Positions 28,509 through 36,378 of a stretch of 44,431 bases of DNA are shown piece after piece (the first letter of the stretch is position 1; each line of letters starts with the position of its first letter). The stretch lies in IMG/VR virus record IMGVR_UViG_3300009161_000084, positions 1-44,431 of that record; one strand, written 5' to 3'. Under the pieces are notes generated by a model. The model ran no database searches. It saw only the letters and a list, made by a program, of their open reading frames with translations, and was not told the DNA's origin. Source of the DNA: a virus. Made by a program: the position numbers and the translations under genes.

Positions 28509-29932
28509 GCTTGCAAGTCACCTAATGCGACCCAAGTATCTGTAGCTCTTTTTATTAAAGTAACAGAAGACCACTGTGCTCTAAGCTTAAGTCCTGGGGT
28601 AGCGTTTATTGTTACTCCACCAGTTGCGGTAATTGTAGTCATTCCTGCTCCTGTTTGAAGTATTGTTATTTGCGTTCCAACGGGAAAAGCTACAGAAGAG
28701 TTTAAAGGAACAGTTAAGGTATTAGCTGAAGCATTACTCATTTCTACTAATTTATCTTTGTCCGCCAAGACCAGTGTATAGCTAGCTACTTGAGCGTTAG
28801 TTACGACATTAGAAGAAGCAAAGTCTAATGATATTGTTCCATTGCCAACTTGCAATTTCTTATTGGTGCTATCCCAAGAAAGTCTAGCATCTGTTGTAGA
28901 TGATGTGGTTGAGAGTGTTAGAGTAGGAGTATTGGTTACTGGGCTAGTAAAAGTTTTATTAGTAAAAGTTTCTGTTCCTGCAAGTGTAGCAAGGGTACCT
29001 GAAGTTGGAAGAGTTACGTTGGTATTAGCACCTACCGTAAGGGTAGTAGTAAATGCTCCAGATGTTGTAAAGTTTCCACCAAGGGTAATAGTATTAGCAC
29101 CGTTATTTACTCCTGTACCACCGTAGGTCGATCCAATTAATGTTCCATTCCAAACACCGGTAACTATCGTGCCTAGTGAGGTAATATTAGTTGTTGCCGC
29201 ATTGACCCAGTTGGTTCCATTATATCTTAAAATTTGAGCAGTTGAAGGACTTGTAATGACAGCATCAGACAAGTCATCCAATGTTACGGTACCTATGCTC
29301 CCAGAAGGTCCTGTTGGCCCAGTTGGCCCTGTGGGGCCAGTTGCTCCAGTCGCACCTGCTGGTATGGTAAAGTTAAAGGTAGCAGCGCTTGATGTTCCAG
29401 CATTTGTGACGACTACTGAAGATCCAGCTGCTCCTGTTGTTACTGTACCTACAGCTATGGTAGCAGCAGCTCCAGCAGCTCCAGTAGCTCCAGTAGGTCC
29501 AGTGGGCCCTGTGGCTCCAGTAGCTCCAGTCGCTCCAACCTCAAGACCCGCTACGGCTATGTAAACAGATACTCTAACTGAACTAGCAGAAGGAGGAGAA
29601 TCAAAATAAACCGTTATAGTGTTACTGGTAGTAGCTTCCCAGGAGGTTAAAATTAAACCATATGGAGAAGCAGCCTCTCTAACGGTTACACTTACGTCTC
29701 TACTACCAAAGTTATGAGTAAGAACAAATGATGTACTAGTTCCATCGCCTATTGTGGCGTTATAAACTGTGCCAGCTAAACTAGCAGCACTAGTAAACTC
29801 TACAATAGTATTAGAACTATTTTTATAAAATAACTTTCCATCTGCATAGTTTAATGCTAGCTCGCCATGATCCAGGGTTGTAGGAGCTTGAGTCGGAGTT
29901 GAAGATCTTTTTATTTTAATAGTGTTAGACAT
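28505..29932 (-). CDS. Collagen-like tail fibre protein
   Basis: This is a 475-residue protein. Residues 1-45 (IKIKRSSTPTQAPTTL ... GELALNYADGKLFYK) are the N-terminal attachment module common in phage fibres. Collagen-like Gly-x-y blocks occur at about 133-156 and 193-213, mostly GAT, GPT and GAA triplets. Between 220 and 345 are repeats with GVWNGT, STYGGTG and LTLSTTSS-type motifs, shared with the 782-residue fibre. The C-terminus is a compact beta domain ending WVALGDLQA. Prolines are in the second, not the third, triplet position, so standard collagen 4-hydroxylation is not the obvious fit. It lies next to the oxygenases that may modify it. Confidence 0.8.
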   Translation of the reverse strand: MSNTIKIKRSSTPTQAPTTLDHGELALNYADGKLFYKNSSNTIVEFTSAASLAGTVYNATIGDGTSTSFVLTHNFGSRDVSVTVREAASPYGLILTSWEATTSNTITVYFDSPPSASSVRVSVYIAVAGLEVGATGATGATGPTGPTGATGAAGAAATIAVGTVTTGAAGSSVVVTNAGTSSAATFNFTIPAGATGATGPTGPTGPTGPSGSIGTVTLDDLSDAVITSPSTAQILRYNGTNWVNAATTNITSLGTIVTGVWNGTLIGSTYGGTGVNNGANTITLGGNFTTSGAFTTTLTVGANTNVTLPTSGTLATLAGTETFTNKTFTSPVTNTPTLTLSTTSSTTDARLSWDSTNKKLQVGNGTISLDFASSNVVTNAQVASYTLVLADKDKLVEMSNASANTLTVPLNSSVAFPVGTQITILQTGAGMTTITATGGVTINATPGLKLRAQWSSVTLIKRATDTWVALGDLQA

Positions 29933-29943
29933 CTAATTATCCT

Positions 29944-30400
29944 TTACTTAAACCCTGGTGGGAAATATGGTGGGAAATATGGTGGGAAATAAGGTGGGAA
30001 ATATGGTGGAAAATATGGTGGGAAGAATGGTGGGAAGAACGGTGGAAAGAATGGTGGAAAGAATGGTGGGAAGAACGGTGGAAAGAATGGTGGAAAGAAT
30101 GGAGGGAAATAAGGTGGAAAGAACGGTGGAAAGAACGGTGGGAAATAAGGAGAATACTTAGTGTAAGCTACGTCTTCTTTTCTAGGATAAACTGTATTGG
30201 CTGCAGGGGATGATGATATGATCTCATCTAGTCTAGTTAAATTGCCACCAGAAGGATCATTCAAGTTGGTATTAGATACAGTTCCGTACGTCAAAGCCCG
30301 CTGCTGTGATCTTAGGATCAGCAACAACGGGCTTATCTCCAACTATGTTGGGTACATCATTTTTTCTTGGTCCTGATGAATTTCCACTATTAATAGCCAT
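29944..30400 (-). CDS. PASTA-domain protein with FFPP/YFPP repeats, joined by +1 frameshift at CGG
   Basis: The zero frame starts at ATG 30400 (MAINSGNSSG) and stops at TAA 30274-30272, after CGG at 30286-30284. Reading GGA after skipping the C continues into a frame open to 29944, giving 151 residues. Across the junction the sequence has the form of a PASTA domain: VPNIVGDKPVVADPKI, then AAGFDVGTV, then SSSPAANTVYP. The Gly after the shift is the conserved Gly of that family. Residues 85-148 are 16 tetrapeptides FFPP or YFPP, ending GFK. The downstream frame alone has only a TTG start without a clear site. A fibre-associated or adhesive role is inferred from its place between two fibre genes. 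Confidence 0.7.
29956..30147 (-). repeat. Tandem 12-base repeat encoding FFPP/YFPP
   Basis: There are 16 in-frame 12-base units such as TTCTTCCCACCA and TATTTCCCACCA, encoding the C-terminal repeat of the PASTA protein. Units differ at a few third positions and at the Phe/Tyr codon. The first and last units are the Tyr form, with the Phe form in the middle. Copy number may vary between strains by recombination. Confidence 0.95.
30283..30286 (-). other. Putative +1 frameshift site (CGGA) in PASTA domain
   Basis: Zero frame: GAC GTA CGG AAC TGT ATC TAA. Plus-one frame: GGA ACT GTA TCT AAT. There is no homopolymer at the site. The Gly codon after the skipped C falls on a conserved Gly of the PASTA fold. 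Confidence 0.7.
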
Positions 30401-30412
30401 AATTTAACCTGT

Positions 30413-30442
30413 TGACAAATAATATATTATATTGATTTGTCA
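30413..30442. repeat. Inverted repeat upstream of PASTA/FFPP gene
   Basis: TGACAAAT (30413-30420) and ATTTGTCA (30435-30442) form 8-base arms around an AT-rich 14-base centre with TATA-like sequence. It lies 12 bases before the ATG at 30400 and could be an operator or mRNA hairpin near the ribosome site. No T-run follows, so it is not a classical terminator. Confidence 0.4.
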
Positions 30443-30480
30443 TTTCTACTCCATAGATAAAGTGTCAGTTAATTATAGTC

Positions 30481-32826
30481 CTAGAATGTTCCACCGTCAA
30501 CTATAAAGCCTTCCAAGGCACTACTGTTTCCATAAAGAGCTCCAGATATTCCAACTCCACCAGTTACAACTAAAGTACCAGTTGTGTAAGATGAAGACGC
30601 TGTTGCTGCAGTAAATGTTGTAGCACCGTTTGAGGTTAAGGTAGTGAACCCGCCTGTACCTTTAGTTGTTGCGCCTATATTAGAAGAATCAATTGTCTTA
30701 TTTGTAAGACTTTCAGATCCAGCTAAAGTAGCAAGAGTTCCAGTTGTTGGAAGAGTTACGGACGTTGTTCCAGTTGAAGTGAAAGTTACTGCATTGGCAC
30801 CCGACGTCGTTAGGTTACCGCCAAGGGTAATTGTCTTACCAGTGTTTGCAACACCAGTACCACCGTATTGACCAGCGACAACTGTACCGTTCCAGGTACC
30901 AGTTGCAATAGTTCCTACAGTTGTAATACTGTCATCACCAGTATACGTTCCACCAGCCACTGCAGCGAGTGTAGAGTTGTAAGCCTGTACATCAGAGCCA
31001 ATTGCTACTCCAAGGGCTGTACGGGCTCCTGAGGCGGTTGTGGAACCAGTTCCACCGTAGGCAACCCCTACAGCAGTGCCTTGCCATGTTCCAGTTGCGA
31101 TTGTTCCAACTGAAGTGAGGCTTGATGCCGTTACTCCTGAACCAAGAGTAGTAGCGTTAAGTACGGAAGTTCCTGCAATAAGCAATGACTTACCGGTAAC
31201 AAGGTCCATATTTTCTGATGAAGTCCATGCGTCAGTTGCGTCAATCCAGTTAAAGGTCTTGTCTGTTGCGCCCTTAAGGGTAAGACCACCACCATCAGCA
31301 CCTGCGTCTGTTGGGCTTGCGACTGAACCAAGCTCGATGTTCTTATCATCAACCGTGATTGTAGTTGAGTTAATTGTAGTTGTTGTACCATTAACTGTTA
31401 GGTCACCCGAAAGAACAAGAGATGTACCAGTAGCAGCACCGATGTTTGGCGTTACAAGTGTTGGCGTATTAGCAAATACTAGAGCACCAGTGCCAGTTTC
31501 ATCAGATATAATTCCAGCAAGTTCTGACGATGAAGTAGCTGCAAAAGCCGAAAGCTTATTGTTAGTAAGAGCTACTGTACCAGTTGCATCTGGAAGTGTG
31601 ATTGTTCTATCTGCGGTTGGATCTGTGACAGCAAGTGTTGTCTCATGGGCATCAGCTGTCGCACCTTCAAAAACCACCGAACCGTCATTAAATACTGCTC
31701 CAGTAATTACTGGGCTAGTAAGTGTCTTATTGGTAAGTGTTTGAGTATCAGTTGTTCCAACAACATTTCCAGTAACACCATGCACTGAGGTTGTAGCTGA
31801 TGAGTGAGTAGTAATGTCAGAAGTAAGTGCTACGGTACCTGTTGCATCTGGCAGAGTAATCGTGCGGTCTGCTGTTGGATCTGTGACTGCAAGAGTTGTT
31901 TCATGGGCATCAGCTGTTGCACCCTCAAAAACTACTGAACCGTCATTAAATATTGCTCCAGTAATTGTAGGGCTAGTCATTACTGGACTTGTTAAGGTCT
32001 TATTGGTAAGGGTCTGAGTATTCGTGGTTCCAACTACTGCACCAGTTGCACCATGTGCTTCTGTCGCTGATGTATGAGTCGAAAGGTTCCCTGCGACTGT
32101 TGATGCTGCGCCATATGCATCATAGGTATTTGCCGTTACTGAAATTGCACCTGTAGCATCAGTGTAGGTAAGGCCTGTTCCAACTGCATTTCCAACTGCA
32201 TCTTGTGCTGCTTCTGTAAAGTCTGTAACTGCACTTGCTGCAATTGAAATATTTGCTGTTCCAGCTGCGGTCAAGCGACCTTGGGCATCTACTGTAAAGG
32301 TTGAAACTGCTGTAGCTGAACCATATGAACCAGGAGTTACAGCTGTATCGTCAAGGTTAACTGTAACTGTGTCTATAGCAGAAGCTGCAGAACTTAAGCC
32401 AACTCCACCAGAAACCTTGAAGGTATCTCCACTTGAAATTGTTTGACTACTTCCACTATCACCTGCAAATGTTAATCCAGAAAATCCACTAACTGCACCA
32501 ACTGCTGAATCTACATATGCAGTGGTTGCTACTGCTGTAGAGTTGTTGTTAGCTGTTTTTGTTGTTGCGGTTGCAGAAGAACCAAGAGCTACAGTGCCAG
32601 AAAATGTTTTATTTCCAGAAATTGTTTGAGTGCTAGTTAATGTAGCAAATGCACCAGATCCAGCTATAGCTGGAGTGGTCGTTGCAGATCCGCCTGCTCC
32701 GCCTGTTCCTTTACCATAGTAGAGAACATCATCAACTTCGTTATATGCAAGTTCTGCATTTTCGAGCGACCCCGGTGCACCGGCAGCACCTGACGCTCTT
32801 CTTTTAATTCTGATTGTATTAGCCAT
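30481..32826 (-). CDS. Long repeat-rich tail fibre protein
   Basis: The start is ATG 32826 (MANTIRIKRR), one base after the upstream stop and with GGGGGA upstream; a TTG or ATG six codons earlier lacks a site. The 781-782-residue product begins with the fibre N-terminal module (IRIKRRAS ... LENAELAYNEVDDVLYYGKG). A long Ala/Thr/Gly-rich shaft follows, with repeated TLTNKTLTSP, GSVVFEGAT, RTITLPDATGTV and TWNGTVV-YGGTG units. The shaft is typical of beta-rich fibre trimers. The extreme C-terminus (GGVGISGALYGNSSALEGF) is the module that phages often vary. It is the longest fibre in the window and probably binds the host surface. Confidence 0.8.
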   Translation of the reverse strand: MANTIRIKRRASGAAGAPGSLENAELAYNEVDDVLYYGKGTGGAGGSATTTPAIAGSGAFATLTSTQTISGNKTFSGTVALGSSATATTKTANNNSTAVATTAYVDSAVGAVSGFSGLTFAGDSGSSQTISSGDTFKVSGGVGLSSAASAIDTVTVNLDDTAVTPGSYGSATAVSTFTVDAQGRLTAAGTANISIAASAVTDFTEAAQDAVGNAVGTGLTYTDATGAISVTANTYDAYGAASTVAGNLSTHTSATEAHGATGAVVGTTNTQTLTNKTLTSPVMTSPTITGAIFNDGSVVFEGATADAHETTLAVTDPTADRTITLPDATGTVALTSDITTHSSATTSVHGVTGNVVGTTDTQTLTNKTLTSPVITGAVFNDGSVVFEGATADAHETTLAVTDPTADRTITLPDATGTVALTNNKLSAFAATSSSELAGIISDETGTGALVFANTPTLVTPNIGAATGTSLVLSGDLTVNGTTTTINSTTITVDDKNIELGSVASPTDAGADGGGLTLKGATDKTFNWIDATDAWTSSENMDLVTGKSLLIAGTSVLNATTLGSGVTASSLTSVGTIATGTWQGTAVGVAYGGTGSTTASGARTALGVAIGSDVQAYNSTLAAVAGGTYTGDDSITTVGTIATGTWNGTVVAGQYGGTGVANTGKTITLGGNLTTSGANAVTFTSTGTTSVTLPTTGTLATLAGSESLTNKTIDSSNIGATTKGTGGFTTLTSNGATTFTAATASSSYTTGTLVVTGGVGISGALYGNSSALEGFIVDGGTF
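31568..32020 (-). repeat. Internal tandem duplication in fibre shaft
   Basis: Two copies of about 170-190 bases, one near 31568-31746 and one near 31832-32020, encode nearly the same segment (LTSPVITGAVFNDGSVV through TLPDATGTVAL). They differ by scattered base changes, mostly silent, and by an extra TSPV repeat in one copy. This looks like an older duplication within the fibre shaft. Confidence 0.75.
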
Positions 32827-32827
32827 T

Positions 32828-33145
32828 TTAGAAATTTCCCCCATCGGTTAGATTAGTTTCAGCATAGTTGGCCCACTTTGAGCCGTTGTATCGCAAGACA
32901 TTGCCTGCTGCAACAGAAGTAATAGTAACGTCACTTAATCCGTTTAAAGCTTCTGATGCGGCAATTCTATCTTTAATTGTTAAGTAAGATCCTGCTGGAA
33001 GTATTCCCAATACAGTCTGCACGGCCTCTAGCGCATCATTAAGGTTGGCGTGTTGCTCTGCGTGAGGAACTACTCCAGAACTTAAACTATCTGTTGCTGT
33101 AGGATTTATAAAATTGTCTAGAGAACTTGGATAACTAGTTGCCAT
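32828..33145 (-). CDS. Small fibre-associated structural protein
   Basis: This is a 105-residue protein with the familiar phage segment TSYPSSLDNF, NPTATDSL, and VPHAEQHANLNDALEAVQTVLG, found in small proteins or N-terminal modules beside tail fibres. A C-terminal part (LSDVTITSVAAGNVLRYNGSKW) matches the fibre motif LRYNGTNW in the collagen-like fibre downstream. It is probably a virion protein that attaches or extends the fibre. One base separates it from the long fibre gene. Confidence 0.7.
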   Translation of the reverse strand: MATSYPSSLDNFINPTATDSLSSGVVPHAEQHANLNDALEAVQTVLGILPAGSYLTIKDRIAASEALNGLSDVTITSVAAGNVLRYNGSKWANYAETNLTDGGNF

Positions 33146-33156
33146 ATTGCGTACCT

Positions 33157-33582
33157 TTATAAAGATATAATTTTACTTGAGCCATTACTCCAGTTTATAG
33201 TAATGTCTGTAATCTGATTTATTCCTAAAAATGGTATTCCAGTTGCAGAATCTATGTATGCTAAAAGTCTGGATGTATTGTCACTTCCGGTATCTTTATA
33301 GATAACTAATGCATGAAAAGATGTTCCATCATAGTTTGAATGTGTTAAGTTATTAGCATCAAGTACTCCAAGAGTGGATGTTACGCCTGACAACGCACCT
33401 GTTCTTAACTTGATGTGTGAGTTTGATATATTAGAAACAAATTGATCTACATTTTGACTTGGGACATAAGATTGTGTTACTAATAAAACTCTTAAGGTAT
33501 CAGAGGAAACATTAAATTGACCGTTCAATAATGCTTCTTTAGCTTTTCCATATATAAAATTAGACACTTTAGATACCAACAT
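33157..33582 (-). CDS. Small virion protein of a common phage family
   Basis: Start at ATG 33582 (MLVSKVSNFIYG); a TTG four codons earlier is possible, and neither has a strong ribosome site. The 141-residue product has the pattern LRVLLVTQSYVPS, GALSGVT, HALVIYKDTGSD, SRLLAYIDSATG, TINWSNGSSKII. I recognise this from minor tail proteins of many siphoviruses and myoviruses. The end of the upstream gene overlaps its start. A structural role in the tail tip or fibre region is likely. Confidence 0.65.
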   Translation of the reverse strand: MLVSKVSNFIYGKAKEALLNGQFNVSSDTLRVLLVTQSYVPSQNVDQFVSNISNSHIKLRTGALSGVTSTLGVLDANNLTHSNYDGTSFHALVIYKDTGSDNTSRLLAYIDSATGIPFLGINQITDITINWSNGSSKIISL

Positions 33583-34336
33583 CCTTAGATACAATTATTC
33601 TATATTTATATCCGGTTTCATAATAAATTTTTTCCTCTTCGTTATATAGAGGAGTTGCATCATTTGATGGAAAGTCGATATACACTTCTGGTTTCCAAGA
33701 GTGCATTAAAACTCTTGCCTGAACCGATTCCCATCTAGATGGAGATTTTTGTATCTTTTTTCTTTGAGCTTTAAAATACTTATTTGATAAAAAGTTAGAA
33801 GCTGGTCTTTCATTAAATGTTACTATTACTCGACCATTTCCATAACTATTATCTAGATAAAAATCTCCATTAACTGGATCTATTGACTCTATGTAAAATT
33901 TAGGATTTTTAGCCAATATTTGATAACTAATATCTACATCTTTTTTAATTGATTTGTCTTCAATTAAAATTGGTACAAGTTCTGGAGTTTGAAAGAGTTG
34001 AGTACTTGGAGTAGAAGAAGTTTTGTATGTAAATTTGACTTTTTCAGAACCTACAATAACACCTGAAGAATCTATTAAGTTAACTACGTCAATGTAATAA
34101 TCTTGATTATTATCTAATGGCGTTCTCCAGTATAATGTTATTATTCTAGATATTTGGTTGTAATCTTTTATCGTATCTATCAAGACAAAAGGAGCTGCAA
34201 CCAAAGTTGGCGTAGCCGTATCTTTGTATAATTTAAAGTTTTCATTCTTAAGAGAACTTATTTTTATAGTTCTACCGAATTTAATAGATACACTATAAAT
34301 ATTAACTTGTGCTTGATCAATTAGAAATAGAGCCAC
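33569..34336 (-). CDS. Beta-rich structural protein
   Basis: This is a 255-residue protein with a GTG start at 34336 behind AGGAG. It appears to be two beta-sandwich-like halves (IYSVSIKFGRTIKIS ... DYYIDVVNLIDS and NPKFYIESIDPVNGDFYL ... GRVIVTFNERP), followed by a basic stretch (KAQRKKIQKSPSRWES). I do not recognise the family. It is the first gene after the capsid terminator and is preceded by a TACTATAAT motif (34365-34373). A tail-fibre or collar role is plausible from its neighbours. Confidence 0.55.
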   Translation of the reverse strand: MALFLIDQAQVNIYSVSIKFGRTIKISSLKNENFKLYKDTATPTLVAAPFVLIDTIKDYNQISRIITLYWRTPLDNNQDYYIDVVNLIDSSGVIVGSEKVKFTYKTSSTPSTQLFQTPELVPILIEDKSIKKDVDISYQILAKNPKFYIESIDPVNGDFYLDNSYGNGRVIVTFNERPASNFLSNKYFKAQRKKIQKSPSRWESVQARVLMHSWKPEVYIDFPSNDATPLYNEEEKIYYETGYKYRIIVSKDVGI

Positions 34337-34395
34337 TCAACATTCTCCTGTTTATTATTCTTTCATTATAGTAATCATTCCAAACAGAATATGCG

Positions 34396-34432
34396 AAAGA
34401 GGGGCGGAGATTTTACTCTTCCGCCCCTCTTT
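34396..34432 (-). terminator. Hairpin terminator after the major capsid gene
   Basis: A 13-bp stem (AAAGAGGGGCGGA with TCCGCCCCTCTTT) and an 11-base loop. The stem has A's at one end and T's at the other, so it may act in both directions. No long T-run follows on the minus strand. It ends the head-module transcript and separates capsid from fibre genes. Confidence 0.75.
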
Positions 34433-34479
34433 GCTAGGGATTCGTAACTATAACGTCCCTAAGGATATAGCTCGCACTA

Positions 34480-35535
34480 TTAGATCTGGTTGAAAACCTG
34501 AACTTCGTAGTTACGGGCAAGGTTGACATTCTTAGCAACAGTGATTCCTTCACCGTCACCAAGCATTACGATGTCATAACGCTCTTTCATCTTCATCTGA
34601 CGGATGTCACGACTTGGATCGTCGAACTGGTCGGTGCTCATTTCGTCCTTAACAAGGAGAGTACCAATTTCGTTGCGGTCGATCAAGAAGATGTCCGACT
34701 TAGCTAGTGTTGCGCCACTCTTAGCTGTGAAGCTAACAAATGGAGAAACGATTACGTTCAAACCAAGTGGTGCACTTGCATTCAGTCCAGCATCAGCATT
34801 TGTGGGACGGTAGCCCCAGCTGGTGTTGACTGCAGATGCAGCGCCACCCATGTGGAAGATAGCATCCTTGAGGAATACTGACCACATCAATGGATGAAGA
34901 ATGAAATCGGTTGGTATATGCTTTTCAGCCATGAGTACAGCAGCCATGTCAACAACGTCATCCCAACGAATTGTATCGTTGGCAGCTCCGTTGATGCCAA
35001 GACCGGTTGTGTCATCATAGGCTGCATCGTCGTTGTCAAAAACAACAGTTGCAGCATCTTTGAAACGGCTCAATGCAATTTGCTCCTTAAGACGTGCCAT
35101 GGCGCGTCCTGCAGCTCTTACATGGAGACCTACAATGTCCCATAGTGAATCGGCAATAACTTCTTCAGTGAATGAAAGCTTGACACCCTTTTTGGATACC
35201 TTACCCTCAATCTGCTTTGCGAAGGCTAATGCCTGCTCTGGATATTCTTGTCCTTCTGGAATCTCAGCTGCTTGGATTGCGTTGACGGCAGGGAACTCCA
35301 AAGAGCGCCCCTTGCCTAGGCGAACTACTGAAAGAAGTGGGGTAACCAACAATTGTGGCTCAGCTGCTTCTCTAAGAGTACGAGAGATTACCTTGGGGAA
35401 AAGTGCAGCAGCGTCAGCTGAAGCAAATGCTTCCTTAATAGTAACTCTGTTATCTTCGTCAATGTGTCCGTCCTCGGCCAGCGCGGCTTCCCAAGCTGGG
35501 AGACCAGAAAGGAGCTCTTGGATTGTTTTGCTCAT
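34480..35535 (-). CDS. Major capsid protein (HK97 fold)
   Basis: This is a 351-residue protein. The long N-terminal helix region (residues 20-60, EDNRVTIKEAFASADAAALFPKVISRTLREAAEP) is followed by E-loop-like strands (VVRLGKGRSLEFPAVNA). The axial-type segments HIPTDFILHPLMWSVFLKD and GLNVIVSPFVSF and the strand ERYDIVMLGDGEGITVAKNVN are typical of HK97-type capsid proteins. It lies after the protease and decoration genes and before a strong terminator, the expected position for a highly expressed capsid gene. No N-terminal scaffold region of the length seen in HK97 is present; scaffolding is likely supplied by the protease protein. Confidence 0.88.
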   Translation of the reverse strand: MSKTIQELLSGLPAWEAALAEDGHIDEDNRVTIKEAFASADAAALFPKVISRTLREAAEPQLLVTPLLSVVRLGKGRSLEFPAVNAIQAAEIPEGQEYPEQALAFAKQIEGKVSKKGVKLSFTEEVIADSLWDIVGLHVRAAGRAMARLKEQIALSRFKDAATVVFDNDDAAYDDTTGLGINGAANDTIRWDDVVDMAAVLMAEKHIPTDFILHPLMWSVFLKDAIFHMGGAASAVNTSWGYRPTNADAGLNASAPLGLNVIVSPFVSFTAKSGATLAKSDIFLIDRNEIGTLLVKDEMSTDQFDDPSRDIRQMKMKERYDIVMLGDGEGITVAKNVNLARNYEVQVFNQI

Positions 35536-35574
35536 CTTAGGATTATTCCTTCTGTTAGTGTTTTTCTTTTTTTA

Positions 35575-36351
35575 TTAAATTGTTAAGTTGACGCGGAATG
35601 CGCCAATTACGTTGGTAACATCCAAATTGCTACGGATACCAAGCTTGCCTGAGAAAGAACCTGAACGAGTAAGTTCAAATACTGTCTTCAAAGCACCTGG
35701 GTCCGAAGGAAGTTGCATGTAGGAAAGCAAGCCATCATCAAAGTTGGTTGCAAACTTTTCTACCTCTATTACCTTACCAACTTGGAGGTAAGAATAAACG
35801 TCAGTCGAATTTAAGAAATCCGCTGCTGCTGCCTTTACTGGGCGACCCATTACGTCGGAACGAACAACGTCACCAACGGCAACGGTGTTATTAATTCCAC
35901 TAACCATTGGATATTCTACATAACCATGAGTAATGAAACCTGCACCCTGTGAAGTACCTTTGTCAAATGGACGGTAAAGATCATACTGTGCAACACCAAT
36001 TGGAACTGATCTTGCTGGAACTGTAACGCTGTCAGTTGCGCCTGAGCTGTATGCGGGGGTCGCACCTGCAAGCGGATTCCATGCCGTATTGGTCATGTAG
36101 TCACCCCAAGCCTTGCCTGAGCTGGTACCGTTAGCTGGAACAACTCTTGCGTCACCATTGGCATCAGCGATTACTGACAAAATGGTTCCCTTAGGAATAA
36201 CGATCTCAAAACGATCATCTTCACTGTCTGTATACCAGGTTGGAAGACCTGGGTGTGGAAGAAGGTAAGCTGCTGGAGCAATACCCTCGGATACTACGAA
36301 ACGGCCGGAACCTGTCTTAGTACCTACCTTACGAAATTTAGCTAAACTCAT
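35575..36351 (-). CDS. Probable capsid decoration protein
   Basis: This is a 258-residue protein that is beta-rich, Ala/Gly/Val-rich and has no cysteine. Segments PAAYLLPHPGLPTWYT, FEIVIPKGTILSVIADANGD and VGDVVRSDVMGRPVKAA are consistent with the beta-barrel decoration (head-stabilising) proteins that lie directly before major capsid genes. It has GGAG-type upstream sequence (AAGGAGAAAC) before its ATG. It was called from position and composition; the family was not confirmed. Confidence 0.6.
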   Translation of the reverse strand: MSLAKFRKVGTKTGSGRFVVSEGIAPAAYLLPHPGLPTWYTDSEDDRFEIVIPKGTILSVIADANGDARVVPANGTSSGKAWGDYMTNTAWNPLAGATPAYSSGATDSVTVPARSVPIGVAQYDLYRPFDKGTSQGAGFITHGYVEYPMVSGINNTVAVGDVVRSDVMGRPVKAAAADFLNSTDVYSYLQVGKVIEVEKFATNFDDGLLSYMQLPSDPGALKTVFELTRSGSFSGKLGIRSNLDVTNVIGAFRVNLTI

Positions 36352-36378
36352 TTAAGTTTCTCCTTAAGATTGTAGTTG

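Noticed and set aside
28505-29932. The collagen-like fibre as a clear substrate for collagen-type prolyl 4-hydroxylation
   Set aside because: Its prolines are at the second position of the Gly-x-y triplets, whereas classical 4-hydroxylation is at the third. It stays a possible, not a demonstrated, substrate.
29956-30147. Short direct repeats as a CRISPR array
   Set aside because: The units are contiguous 12-base repeats without spacers and encode an FFPP/YFPP protein tail.
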